A stretch of DNA of 10,310 bases from Bacteroidetes bacterium UBA6183 (GTDB lineage Bacteria; Bacteroidota; Bacteroidia; UKL13-3). The translations under genes were made by a program, and so were the position numbers. The stretch lies in the NCBI GenBank assembly GCA_002422865.1, contig DITN01000043.1, positions 1-10,310 of the forward strand. The letters are read 5' to 3'. Positions 1-6,286 of the stretch are shown in pieces (the stretch's first letter is position 1; each line of letters begins with the position of its first letter). The notes under the pieces were generated by a model. The model worked only from the letters and a program-made list of their open reading frames with translations, had not been told where the DNA came from and ran no database searches.

Positions 1-728
1 TGAGTATTGAAGCTGTTGATAAAATAGATCCTTATAAGCGTGATACCCCATCAAACCAAGAGTTAAAAGCGCAAGGTATTGGTAATTTGGTGTCGGGTTT
101 TATAGGTGGATTACCATTAACCGCAGTTATTGTGCGTGGTGCAGCAAATGTAAATGCCGGTGCACAAAGTAAAATGTCGGCAGTAGTTCATGGTTTATTA
201 TTGTTGTTATCGGCAATTTTTATTCCTAAGGTAATTAATTTAATACCTTATGCATCTCTTGCTGCCATACTCTTGGTAACGGGTTATAAGCTCACCAAAG
301 TAAGTTTATACAAAAGCATGTTAAAGGTTGGAGCTAATCAGTTTATTCCTTTTATTGTTACCATATTGGCCATTGTGTTTACCGATTTGTTAATTGGTAT
401 TTCAATTGGTTTAGCCATTGGTGTATTTTATGTGTTAAAAAACAACATGCAAAACACATACTCCAATAACATGAAAACACGCAAAGATAGCGAGCCCATT
501 CATATTGTACTTTCGGAGGAGGTTTCGTTTTTAAACAAAGCTAGTATTCTTCATACTTTAGATGAATTGCCGGATGATTCACATGTAATTATTGATGGTT
601 CACGCTCGAGGTATATCGATTACGATGTACTTGAAGTGATCAATGATTTTAAAGACACCGCAAAATTCAAAAATATTAAATTAGAACTTATAAAAATTAA
701 AGACGTGTACCGTTTTGGTGCACACTAA
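1..728 (+). CDS. SulP family inorganic anion transporter, C-terminal part (5' end outside window)
   Basis: Inner-membrane anion transporter of the SulP/SLC26 family (sulfate, bicarbonate or related anions). The frame is open from base 3, giving 241 visible residues, so the N-terminal half lies upstream; the TTG at 87 is internal and not a start. Residues 3-58 (EAVDKIDPYKRDTPSNQEL, then GLPLTAVIVRGAANVNAGA) match the conserved SulP region before the last membrane helices. Hydrophobic segments follow at about 60-75, 82-95, 113-130 and 131-146. Residues about 164-241 form a short STAS-like cytoplasmic domain with a VIIDGS...IDYDVLEVI core. A beta-carbonic anhydrase gene begins 9 bases after the stop, very likely in the same transcript. 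SulP proteins next to carbonic anhydrases are usually read as bicarbonate transporters, so bicarbonate is my preferred substrate, but this is inferred from context. Family assignment is secure. Confidence 0.93.
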   Translation, partial: SIEAVDKIDPYKRDTPSNQELKAQGIGNLVSGFIGGLPLTAVIVRGAANVNAGAQSKMSAVVHGLLLLLSAIFIPKVINLIPYASLAAILLVTGYKLTKVSLYKSMLKVGANQFIPFIVTILAIVFTDLLIGISIGLAIGVFYVLKNNMQNTYSNNMKTRKDSEPIHIVLSEEVSFLNKASILHTLDELPDDSHVIIDGSRSRYIDYDVLEVINDFKDTAKFKNIKLELIKIKDVYRFGAH

Positions 729-737
729 ATAGAAAAA

Positions 738-1370
738 ATGGATAAATCGTATAATAAACTAATTGATGGCAACAAAGAATTTGTTGCCAAAAAAATAGCT
801 GAAGACCCTGAGTTTTTTATAAACCTCGCTAAGGGGCAAAGTCCTGATTATTTGTGGATAGGTTGCAGCGATAGCCGTGTTCCGGCCAACGAAGTAACCA
901 ATACCAGCAGTGGTGAAATTTTTGTTCATCGCAACGTGGCGAACCTAGTGGTTCATACAGATATGAATTTACTGAGTGTGTTAGAGTATGCGGTAAACTA
1001 CCTGCATGTTAAACACATTATAGTATGCGGCCACTATGGTTGTGGTGGTGTATTGGCCTCAATGAGCAACGATTTACATGGTTTTGTTGACAATTGGTTG
1101 TGCAACATTAAAGATGTGTACACCAAACACGATGAAGAGTTAAATGGTGTAACATCATTACAAGACAGGGCCAATCGTTTAACAGAGTTGAATGTAATTG
1201 AACAAACCAAAAACTTGGCAAAAACAACCATCGTACAACAAGCATGGAAAAACCGTGAATTGCAATTACATGGTTGGGTATACGGTATGGCTGATGGGTT
1301 GATAAAAGAACTGTGCACCTATGCCGGTCCTAAAGATGCCATGGAAGAGGTGTATCGTTACAATCTTTAA
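738..1370 (+). CDS. can: beta-class carbonic anhydrase
   Basis: Interconverts CO2 and bicarbonate in the cytoplasm. The 210 residues are a normal length for bacterial beta-carbonic anhydrases. The zinc site is complete: C43 in CSDSRVPAN (43-51), with the D45/R47 dyad of this class, and H99 and C102 in HYGCGGV (99-105). The segment FVHRNVANLV (62-71) and the LHGWVYG region (177-183) are also typical of the family. It follows the SulP transporter gene by 9 bases, so the two are probably cotranscribed and act together: the enzyme would set the CO2/bicarbonate balance around the transporter, or trap CO2 as bicarbonate for carboxylases. The ATG at 738 is the natural start, just after the transporter stop. 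No motif is missing. The symbol can follows the E. coli beta-class enzyme and is by family, not proven orthology. Confidence 0.95.
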   Translation: MDKSYNKLIDGNKEFVAKKIAEDPEFFINLAKGQSPDYLWIGCSDSRVPANEVTNTSSGEIFVHRNVANLVVHTDMNLLSVLEYAVNYLHVKHIIVCGHYGCGGVLASMSNDLHGFVDNWLCNIKDVYTKHDEELNGVTSLQDRANRLTELNVIEQTKNLAKTTIVQQAWKNRELQLHGWVYGMADGLIKELCTYAGPKDAMEEVYRYNL

Positions 1371-1391
1371 ACGTAATTAAATACCGGATAG

Positions 1392-1487
1392 GGCGTTACC
1401 AATACCTTTGGTAAATAAGTGATAAACAGTAAGTAGGTTGTTGTTGCTTGTTTTTAAATGTGTTTTTGGTAACGCCTTTTCTTTTTT
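1392..1487 (+). terminator. long-range inverted repeat followed by T-tract, probable terminator of the SulP-carbonic anhydrase unit
   Basis: GGCGTTACCAA at 1392-1402 is perfectly complementary to TTGGTAACGCC at 1466-1476, and the second arm runs straight into TTTTCTTTTTT (1477-1487). That is the layout of an intrinsic terminator, except that the loop is 63 bases, far longer than usual. The 3' half of the first arm (ACCAA, 1398-1402) can instead pair with TTGGT at 1408-1412 across a five-base loop, so two structures compete. It may be a plain terminator, a 3'-UTR structure or the end of a small RNA. Confidence 0.5.
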
Positions 1488-1490
1488 GTG

Positions 1491-1519
1491 TTGAGTTTAT
1501 GCAGGTTTTAATACATTTG
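1491..1519 (+). promoter_or_regulatory. Bacteroidota-type promoter of the TPR gene
   Basis: TACATTTG at 1512-1519 matches the phylum's -7 consensus TAnnTTTG exactly. TTG at 1491-1493 sits 18 bases upstream as the -33 element. The start codon at 1539 is 19 bases after the -7 box, implying a short leader. It lies just after the T-tract that probably ends the previous unit, so the TPR gene looks like a separate transcript. Confidence 0.65.
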
Positions 1520-1538
1520 CAGCGTTAAAAAATAGAAC

Positions 1539-2195
1539 ATGAAATTTTATAACCTTCTTATTAAATACCGCCTTTGGGCCGGAATTGCCGCTCTGGTAAT
1601 TGGTTTAGCATTACAGTTTGGTGGTTTGGGCGACATTTGGGCTGCCGTGATATTTTACACGTTATCATTCATTGCTATATTCACTCATTTTTTTATTGGG
1701 CCTTTACGTTTGGTGCAAGAACCTATGGAAAACGGAGACATGGAAGAAGTAGAACGTATTATCAATTCGGTGTGGTTTCCTGCATTGTTGTTTAAGCCTA
1801 TTCGTAGTACTTTTTATACCCTAAAAGGTAACATCGCCATGATGAACAAAGACTTTGACAGTGCCGAGCAACACCTGAAAAAGAGTGCTTCAATTGGCAG
1901 CAGTTTAGCTGATACAGAAGGCGCCAACAAAATGCAATTGGGTATGATGGCTTTACAAAAAAGTAACTTTAAAGAGGCTGAAAAATATTTAAAAGCAGCA
2001 TTGGCAAAAGGTATTCCTGATAAAGAAAGTGAAGCTATGGCTCATTTAGGAATGGTGCAGGTATACATGAACAAGCGCGAGTTTAGAGCTGCAAAAGAGT
2101 TTTTTAGAAGAGCTAAAAGTTGTAAACCTAAAAACGATCAAGTGGTAAGTCAGATTAAAGATTTGGAAAAATACTTGGCACGTATACCTGGTTAA
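1539..2195 (+). CDS. membrane-anchored tetratricopeptide repeat protein
   Basis: A 218-residue protein with two hydrophobic segments near the N-terminus (about 12-29 and 34-54) and a soluble helical C-terminal part. Residues about 90-123, 130-160 and 167-200 read as three TPR units: paired helices with alanine and glycine at packing positions, for example KGNIAMMNKDFDSAEQHLKKS and LGMVQVYMNKREFRAAKEFF. It should sit in the inner membrane with the repeats on one face, serving as a protein-binding scaffold. TPR proteins give no enzyme function and I cannot name its partner. It has its own promoter (1491-1519) and its own terminator (2212-2251), so it appears monocistronic and unrelated to the carbonic anhydrase unit. 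The start is fixed by the ATG at 1539, directly downstream of the promoter. Confidence 0.85.
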   Translation: MKFYNLLIKYRLWAGIAALVIGLALQFGGLGDIWAAVIFYTLSFIAIFTHFFIGPLRLVQEPMENGDMEEVERIINSVWFPALLFKPIRSTFYTLKGNIAMMNKDFDSAEQHLKKSASIGSSLADTEGANKMQLGMMALQKSNFKEAEKYLKAALAKGIPDKESEAMAHLGMVQVYMNKREFRAAKEFFRRAKSCKPKNDQVVSQIKDLEKYLARIPG

Positions 2196-2211
2196 ACAAC
2201 AAGATTGTTTA

Positions 2212-2251
2212 ACAAAAAGCCCCAACATGTTTCGCATATTGGGGCTTTTTT
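2212..2251. terminator. bidirectional intrinsic terminator
   Basis: AAAAAGCCCCAA (2214-2225) pairs with TTGGGGCTTTTT (2239-2250) as a 12-bp stem, with an extra ATG/CAT pairing near the loop. T-tracts follow on both strands. It lies 16 bases after the TPR stop (2195) and 54 bases past the end of the convergent gene at 2305, so it can serve both. It is nearly a copy of the hairpin at 2905-2945. Confidence 0.9.
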
Positions 2252-2304
2252 ATTGGTAAATTTTTGCGTTTTTAACTCCTAATGATTAAGTTATTTATGA
2301 ATTG

Positions 2305-2823
2305 CTACCTAACAATTTCAATCATAAGTATTCTGTTTTCAATTGAATTTGGCTTATATCTTATCCGAAGTCGTTGTCCATTATAGATGCTGTTATTATA
2401 GGTTTTTGAGAATGAGTTGAATTTGGCGAACAATTCATCACAATATTCGAAAGTAATGCCATTAATCTCAAAACTTTCTGACGAAACCGTTCCACCTCTT
2501 GTGTTACGATAATTTCTCTTAAAATTACTTACCACACCCTCTATCAAATGAGTATTGGGTGAACTTATCGTTTTTGTGGCATATTCAACAGATTTATCCT
2601 CGTATATAAACGTTAAAACAACAAACCCAATAAGACATAAACAAGCAAAAAATCCTGTTCCCCGCAATAGTAGTGGTTTATCACCTTCATTGTTATCTTT
2701 TTTAAAACGTTTTATTAAGAAATATGATAATCTGGATACAATTGACACAAATAGAAATATGATGTTTGATTGAATTTGATGTGATGGCGTATCAAGAATT
2801 GACCAATATGTGGAGTAGTTCAT
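2305..2823 (-). CDS. hypothetical membrane protein with two helices and a C-terminal beta-rich domain
   Basis: I do not recognise a named family. The 172-residue product has two hydrophobic stretches (about 20-38 and 54-74) separated by a charged loop, KRFKKDNNEGDK. By the positive-inside rule the loop is cytoplasmic, leaving both ends outside. Residues about 94-171 look like a small beta domain: EGVVSNFKR at 95-103, then FEINGITFEYCDE at 118-130, then NGQRLRIRY at 148-156, ending in ILMIEI. This GVV...F.vNG..FeY...lri.Y pattern resembles a domain I have seen in uncharacterised Bacteroidota proteins, but I can attach no function. The ATG at 2823 gives a sensible N-terminus. It is a lone gene between two near-identical terminators (2212-2251 and 2905-2945), convergent with the TPR gene and downstream of the terminated copper-type operon. 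No clear promoter is visible in 2824-2904. Confidence 0.75.
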   Translation of the reverse strand: MNYSTYWSILDTPSHQIQSNIIFLFVSIVSRLSYFLIKRFKKDNNEGDKPLLLRGTGFFACLCLIGFVVLTFIYEDKSVEYATKTISSPNTHLIEGVVSNFKRNYRNTRGGTVSSESFEINGITFEYCDELFAKFNSFSKTYNNSIYNGQRLRIRYKPNSIENRILMIEIVR

Positions 2824-2904
2824 TTAAAATTACTAGTTTGTTTTACAATTTACATAATCATATAGATGCTAAAATCTGTAGATTAAAATGTGTAATACAG
2901 TAAT

Positions 2905-2945
2905 ACAAAAAGCCCCAAGATGTTTAACATGTTGGGGCTTTTTGT
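2905..2945 (-). terminator. intrinsic terminator of the MbnP-MbnH-YHYH operon
   Basis: ACAAAAAGCCCCAA (2905-2918) and TTGGGGCTTTTTGT (2932-2945) form a perfect 14-bp stem, with a further ATG/CAT pairing next to the loop. Read on the minus strand it ends in GGGGCTTTTTGT, 21 bases after the stop at 2967. It is 35/39 identical to the hairpin at 2212-2250. Confidence 0.88.
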
Positions 2946-2966
2946 TGTTGAACTATTAACGAATAA

Positions 2967-4340
2967 TTAGTTTTTATTAATAACTATCTTTTGTGTAAAA
3001 TGATGATTGCCATTGCTGATTACCACCATATAAGTGCCATTATATAAAGTTTGTGCATCAAAATAAGCAACGGTACTGCCTTTGTTTATTTGTGTTTTAG
3101 CCACCAACTTTCCGGTTAAATCAAACAACTCAACCAATAAATCATCCTTTACCAAATCGCCAACTTGTATGGCAATAATATCGTTTGATGGGTTAGGGAA
3201 GGCCGTAAAACCAAGTTGCTTAAACTCGTTACTGCTTAACCCGGTTGCCGGATTGTACACTGTAGTTGTTTCAGTTACTGAAGTCACCTTTCTATCGGCA
3301 TAAACACCGTAAAATGTTGGTCCAACAGCGTAAGGGTAGGCGGAGTTCCAGTTTGCATCAACTGTTGCAAAGTAAGCATATGTGCCATTCGGGTACTCTG
3401 GTGTAACACAAAAACGCCCATTGTGCTCGTCTAAATAATCAGCTTCGTTGGTGTGTGCAATAAATTCATAATCTTCTCTGAAATAACCCAATGGATAGGT
3501 AGCACTAATAACAGGTCCGTCACCTACATCAGTTCCATCAGCATGTGTTGTACGTGTGGTGATGTTACGCAATTGGTATCCCGATTTTATGCGTGTTATA
3601 CCACCAGTACCATCTGTATTTTTAAAACCATAAGCACCGTATATCGGAAAACCATCGTAAGCAAAACCAATGAGTGGTGAATGTTTCGCGCTATCAATGG
3701 TGTACAGTCCATCGGCATCATATAAATTACATACGGTTGAAATTACATTTAAATCTAATTTAAAGGCAGAAGGATTTTGGTGATGGTGGTAGTTTCCCAT
3801 TGCCGGATGACCTTTGGCACAATCAAAACCGGGTTTTTCGGCCAATACTGCATCACGGTTCCATGCTTGTGTGGCAGCAGGTCCACCAGGGCAGGGCGTT
3901 CTACCCGGGCCACCGCATAGTGCATTGGTTGTTGTATTCCAAGCAACACCATCACGGTAATCAAACAAAGCCACTCCATTAATAAATACACCAATATTGC
4001 CTGCGTTGGTGGCAGTGGGTGCTCCATTGTTTTTGGCAGGGGCTAAAGGTATTTTAAAAATGGCTGATTGGTTGGTGGCCTGCGATGGGTTATTGTCTTG
4101 AAAAGGACCTGTTGGATAAGCAGGTACTCCAGTTGTACTCACATAAACACTATTTGCGCTGTATTCAACTTTCTGGCAGTTAACCAAAATATTGTTGTTG
4201 ATTTTGGTTGAGTTTCCAGCTACATAATACGTACCTGTTTGTGTGTTATTTTGCAGCCACACGGTAATTGCAGGACTGAGTTGTGCATGTAACTGCGTGC
4301 CACAAAGCAATGCAACTGCATAAAGAATTTGTTTTTTCAT
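2967..4340 (-). CDS. YHYH-domain protein with T9SS C-terminal sorting domain
   Basis: An exported protein of 457 residues, last gene of a three-gene operon. A signal peptide covers about 1-19 (MKKQILYAVALLCGTQLHA). The central region, about 115-345, carries hallmarks of the YHYH family: GHPAMGNYHHHQNP (177-190), where the name motif appears as YHHH (184-187), GFAYDGFPIYGAYG (225-238), and GYFREDYEF...YLDEHNGRFCVTPEYPNGTYAYF (285-324). Several cysteines (C141, C150, C174, C204, C311) and many histidines could form disulfides or bind metal. After a linker, residues about 377-457 form a type A T9SS sorting domain (FPNPSNDIIAI, LFDLTGKLV, GTYMVVI, TQKIVINKN), so the protein should cross the outer membrane and be anchored or released. 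It starts 2 bases after the di-haem peroxidase stop, so translation is probably coupled. The family's biochemical role is unknown to me; copper or redox chemistry is inferred from its neighbours. Confidence 0.9.
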   Translation of the reverse strand: MKKQILYAVALLCGTQLHAQLSPAITVWLQNNTQTGTYYVAGNSTKINNNILVNCQKVEYSANSVYVSTTGVPAYPTGPFQDNNPSQATNQSAIFKIPLAPAKNNGAPTATNAGNIGVFINGVALFDYRDGVAWNTTTNALCGGPGRTPCPGGPAATQAWNRDAVLAEKPGFDCAKGHPAMGNYHHHQNPSAFKLDLNVISTVCNLYDADGLYTIDSAKHSPLIGFAYDGFPIYGAYGFKNTDGTGGITRIKSGYQLRNITTRTTHADGTDVGDGPVISATYPLGYFREDYEFIAHTNEADYLDEHNGRFCVTPEYPNGTYAYFATVDANWNSAYPYAVGPTFYGVYADRKVTSVTETTTVYNPATGLSSNEFKQLGFTAFPNPSNDIIAIQVGDLVKDDLLVELFDLTGKLVAKTQINKGSTVAYFDAQTLYNGTYMVVISNGNHHFTQKIVINKN

Positions 4341-4342
4341 TG

Positions 4343-5395
4343 TTATCGTTTATTAGTGGGTATGTTGTTTGGAGTTGCACCAAATACTTGGTGCGGGTAT
4401 TTATGGTTGGGGTTAAACACAAATGCCGAATCGTTTAGGGTTAGTATAAAAGCCATTAAATCTGTTTTTTGATAAGGGGAGAGGTTGATGTTATTTTTGA
4501 GTTGGACAGCTAAAGTGGCACTTGGTTTAATGCCTTGGGTGTAATGATGAAGTACTTCGTTTAATTTTTTAAAACGTCCATCATGCATATACGGAAATGT
4601 ATAACTGAGGTTACGTAAGGTTGGTATTTTAAACAATAAACTGTCTTCTTTTTTTCGGGTGATATTCATTTTACCGAAATCATTTAAGGTAGAATCAACA
4701 GGTAACCCGTTGTTGGCAAATGTATAATTGGAGAACAATGGTTCGGTATGACAACTGTTACAATGTTGCTTAAACAAGGTATAACCTCTTTGTTCTTGTT
4801 CGGTAAATGAAGCTTGCTTTTTTATCACCTTATCGTACTTACTTTCACTTGATACAAGGGTTAGTTGAAATTGCGACATTGCTTTTAGTAAACGTTCACC
4901 CGTTACCAAAGAATCATGATAAGCATTTTTAAATAACGTTTTATAAAGCGTTGATGATTGTAATTTAGTAACCACATCGGTTAAGTTTTCTCCCATTTCC
5001 TTGGGGTGAGCTATGGGGGCAAGTGCTTGCATATCGAGGTGATTGATGGCACCATCCCACATAAATTGTTGTTGCCAAGCTAAATTAAATAATGCCGGTG
5101 CGTTTCGAAAACCAATTTGGTCGTTTATACCATGACTCAAATCGTGGTCGGTATGCGCAAAAGCATTGTATGAACTGTGGCAAGATGCACAAGAAATGCT
5201 TCCATCTTTTGATAAAATTGGATCATAAAACAATACCCTGCCTAATTCAATCTTGGCTTTTGATAAGGTATTGTTATTAAAATGATAAACAGGTTTGGGA
5301 AAATGTGTTGGGTATAAAAAAACGTGTTTGGCTGTAAATGCAAACAAGCTAATAATCGTAACCAAAGCTGATAAAACTAAAACTTGCTTTTTCAT
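4343..5395 (-). CDS. di-haem cytochrome c peroxidase, MbnH/MauG-like
   Basis: A periplasmic c-type di-haem protein of 350 residues. An N-terminal hydrophobic segment (about 6-20) acts as signal or anchor. Two haem-attachment motifs are clear: CASCH (69-73) and CNSCH (212-216). FMWDG (111-115) supplies the tryptophan (W113) that in this superfamily lies between the two haems, and PTLRNLSYTFPYMHDGRF (258-275) is the conserved C-terminal haem-site region. The superfamily includes hydrogen peroxide-reducing cytochrome c peroxidases, MauG (cross-links tryptophans in methylamine dehydrogenase) and MbnH (oxidises a tryptophan of MbnP to kynurenine). The adjacent MbnP-like gene, whose stop overlaps this start by 4 bases (ATGA, 5392-5395), makes the MbnH role the best reading. 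An ordinary peroxidase cannot be excluded from sequence alone, as I did not assign the axial ligand that separates the subgroups. Start is the ATG at 5395. Confidence 0.9.
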   Translation of the reverse strand: MKKQVLVLSALVTIISLFAFTAKHVFLYPTHFPKPVYHFNNNTLSKAKIELGRVLFYDPILSKDGSISCASCHSSYNAFAHTDHDLSHGINDQIGFRNAPALFNLAWQQQFMWDGAINHLDMQALAPIAHPKEMGENLTDVVTKLQSSTLYKTLFKNAYHDSLVTGERLLKAMSQFQLTLVSSESKYDKVIKKQASFTEQEQRGYTLFKQHCNSCHTEPLFSNYTFANNGLPVDSTLNDFGKMNITRKKEDSLLFKIPTLRNLSYTFPYMHDGRFKKLNEVLHHYTQGIKPSATLAVQLKNNINLSPYQKTDLMAFILTLNDSAFVFNPNHKYPHQVFGATPNNIPTNKR

Positions 5396-6069
5396 TCTGT
5401 TGGTTTTAAAGCCTGTTTAAATCGTTGTATGTTTATTACCGCTTGCGTGCCGGGCGACATGACCTCAGGTGTGTTTTGAAGCGTTTGGAGTTGTAATATT
5501 TCATCAAACGGAATGAAGATGTTAATATGCTGGTTGGCCATTGCAAATGTTACTTGCTGCCTTGTTTGGTTAGGACTTAAATAACCACCTAAGTGGTATT
5601 GGAACAAATTCTTTCGAGTTTTGCAAATCGAACTCGCACCTTCTATTTTTACATTGATGTAACCACTTTGCCAGGCCCAATACATGCCATGCATGGCATC
5701 CAAATCTCCAGACATAGCTCCCAATGTATTGGTTATACTATCTGTACCTATAAAAAACTGAATGGTATCGAAACTTATCTGCTGAGGGACTTTTAAATCA
5801 ATTGTATTATTCGTTTCAAGGTTTATTAAATGATGTTCAACAGGACTACTGTATACTTGATTTCCTTGTTTCCATAAGCTGATGTTGGTGATGTAAAACT
5901 TTACCACATCAACTCTTATGCTATCATTACTGTTTGAAATGGGATAATATTTACCCAAGATTAATGTTTCATTGCTCCATTTGGGTGTGAACGATATTTG
6001 TGCTTGCTGCGCCATTAGTTCTAAATAAAACGTGAGCGAAATAATAATTATGGCAACAACGTATCGCAT
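5392..6069 (-). CDS. MbnP-like copper-binding periplasmic protein
   Basis: First gene of the operon. From the ATG at 6069 it gives 225 residues with a hydrophobic signal segment ending near MAQ. An in-frame TTG at 6090 would add seven residues (MKKRYIY) and also make a credible signal-peptide start; I prefer the ATG because TTG starts are rare in this phylum. The MbnP family signature is clear, numbered from the TTG: FFIGTDSITNTLGAMSGDLD (112-131), then MHGMYWAWQSGYINVKIEG (133-151), then FQYHLGGY (163-170). In characterised MbnP a tryptophan is converted to kynurenine by the partner MbnH and this enables copper binding; W138 and W140 in the YWAWQ motif are the candidates here. Histidines at 86, 87, 134, 166 and 188 may serve as metal ligands. 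It overlaps the di-haem gene by 4 bases, which supports an enzyme-substrate pair. No methanobactin precursor or synthesis genes are present. Confidence 0.88.
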   Translation of the reverse strand: MRYVVAIIIISLTFYLELMAQQAQISFTPKWSNETLILGKYYPISNSNDSIRVDVVKFYITNISLWKQGNQVYSSPVEHHLINLETNNTIDLKVPQQISFDTIQFFIGTDSITNTLGAMSGDLDAMHGMYWAWQSGYINVKIEGASSICKTRKNLFQYHLGGYLSPNQTRQQVTFAMANQHINIFIPFDEILQLQTLQNTPEVMSPGTQAVINIQRFKQALKPTE

Positions 6070-6286
6070 GTATATGTAGCGTTTTTTCAATTACGATTAG
6101 AGAGGGCCAAAATAACCCACACCGAGTCAACAAGTGTTCTCATCAATGATAGAAATAAATGCTTTGGTTAGCAAGTATCTTTACAAAAGTTGACATTAAA
6201 TGAAAAAATAAATACCAAATCAAATTGAAATTAAACTATAAACTTAGCTCAAATAGGCCAATGTCGTGCTGCAATTAATACATGAA
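6070..6286. other. intergenic region upstream of the MbnP operon
   Basis: This AT-rich stretch separates the end of mpl (6287) from the MbnP start. It must hold the operon promoter unless mpl reads through. I find no exact TAnnTTTG box on the minus strand; near matches such as AACTTTTG (minus, around 6190) are too weak to call. I see no hairpin terminator for mpl and no convincing operator. Confidence 0.4.

Noticed and set aside
87..728. Complete short membrane protein starting at TTG 87
   Set aside because: The frame is open to the left edge and the upstream residues match the SulP family, so this is the tail of a longer gene.
1034..1318. Minus-strand open frame inside the carbonic anhydrase gene
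   Set aside because: Wholly inside a gene with complete catalytic motifs; product has no recognisable pattern and no promoter.
2212..2945. Mobile element with inverted ends around the gene at 2305-2823
   Set aside because: The flanking copies are palindromic terminators, no transposase is present and I see no target-site duplication. Kept only as a repeat observation.
3755..4027. Open frame inside the YHYH gene on the same strand
   Set aside because: An out-of-frame shadow of the conserved YHYH domain; its composition does not resemble a real protein.
4343..6090. A methanobactin biosynthesis cluster
   Set aside because: MbnP/MbnH-like genes are present, but no MbnB, MbnC or precursor peptide is visible, and the third gene is a YHYH protein. 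This is a stand-alone copper-type unit.
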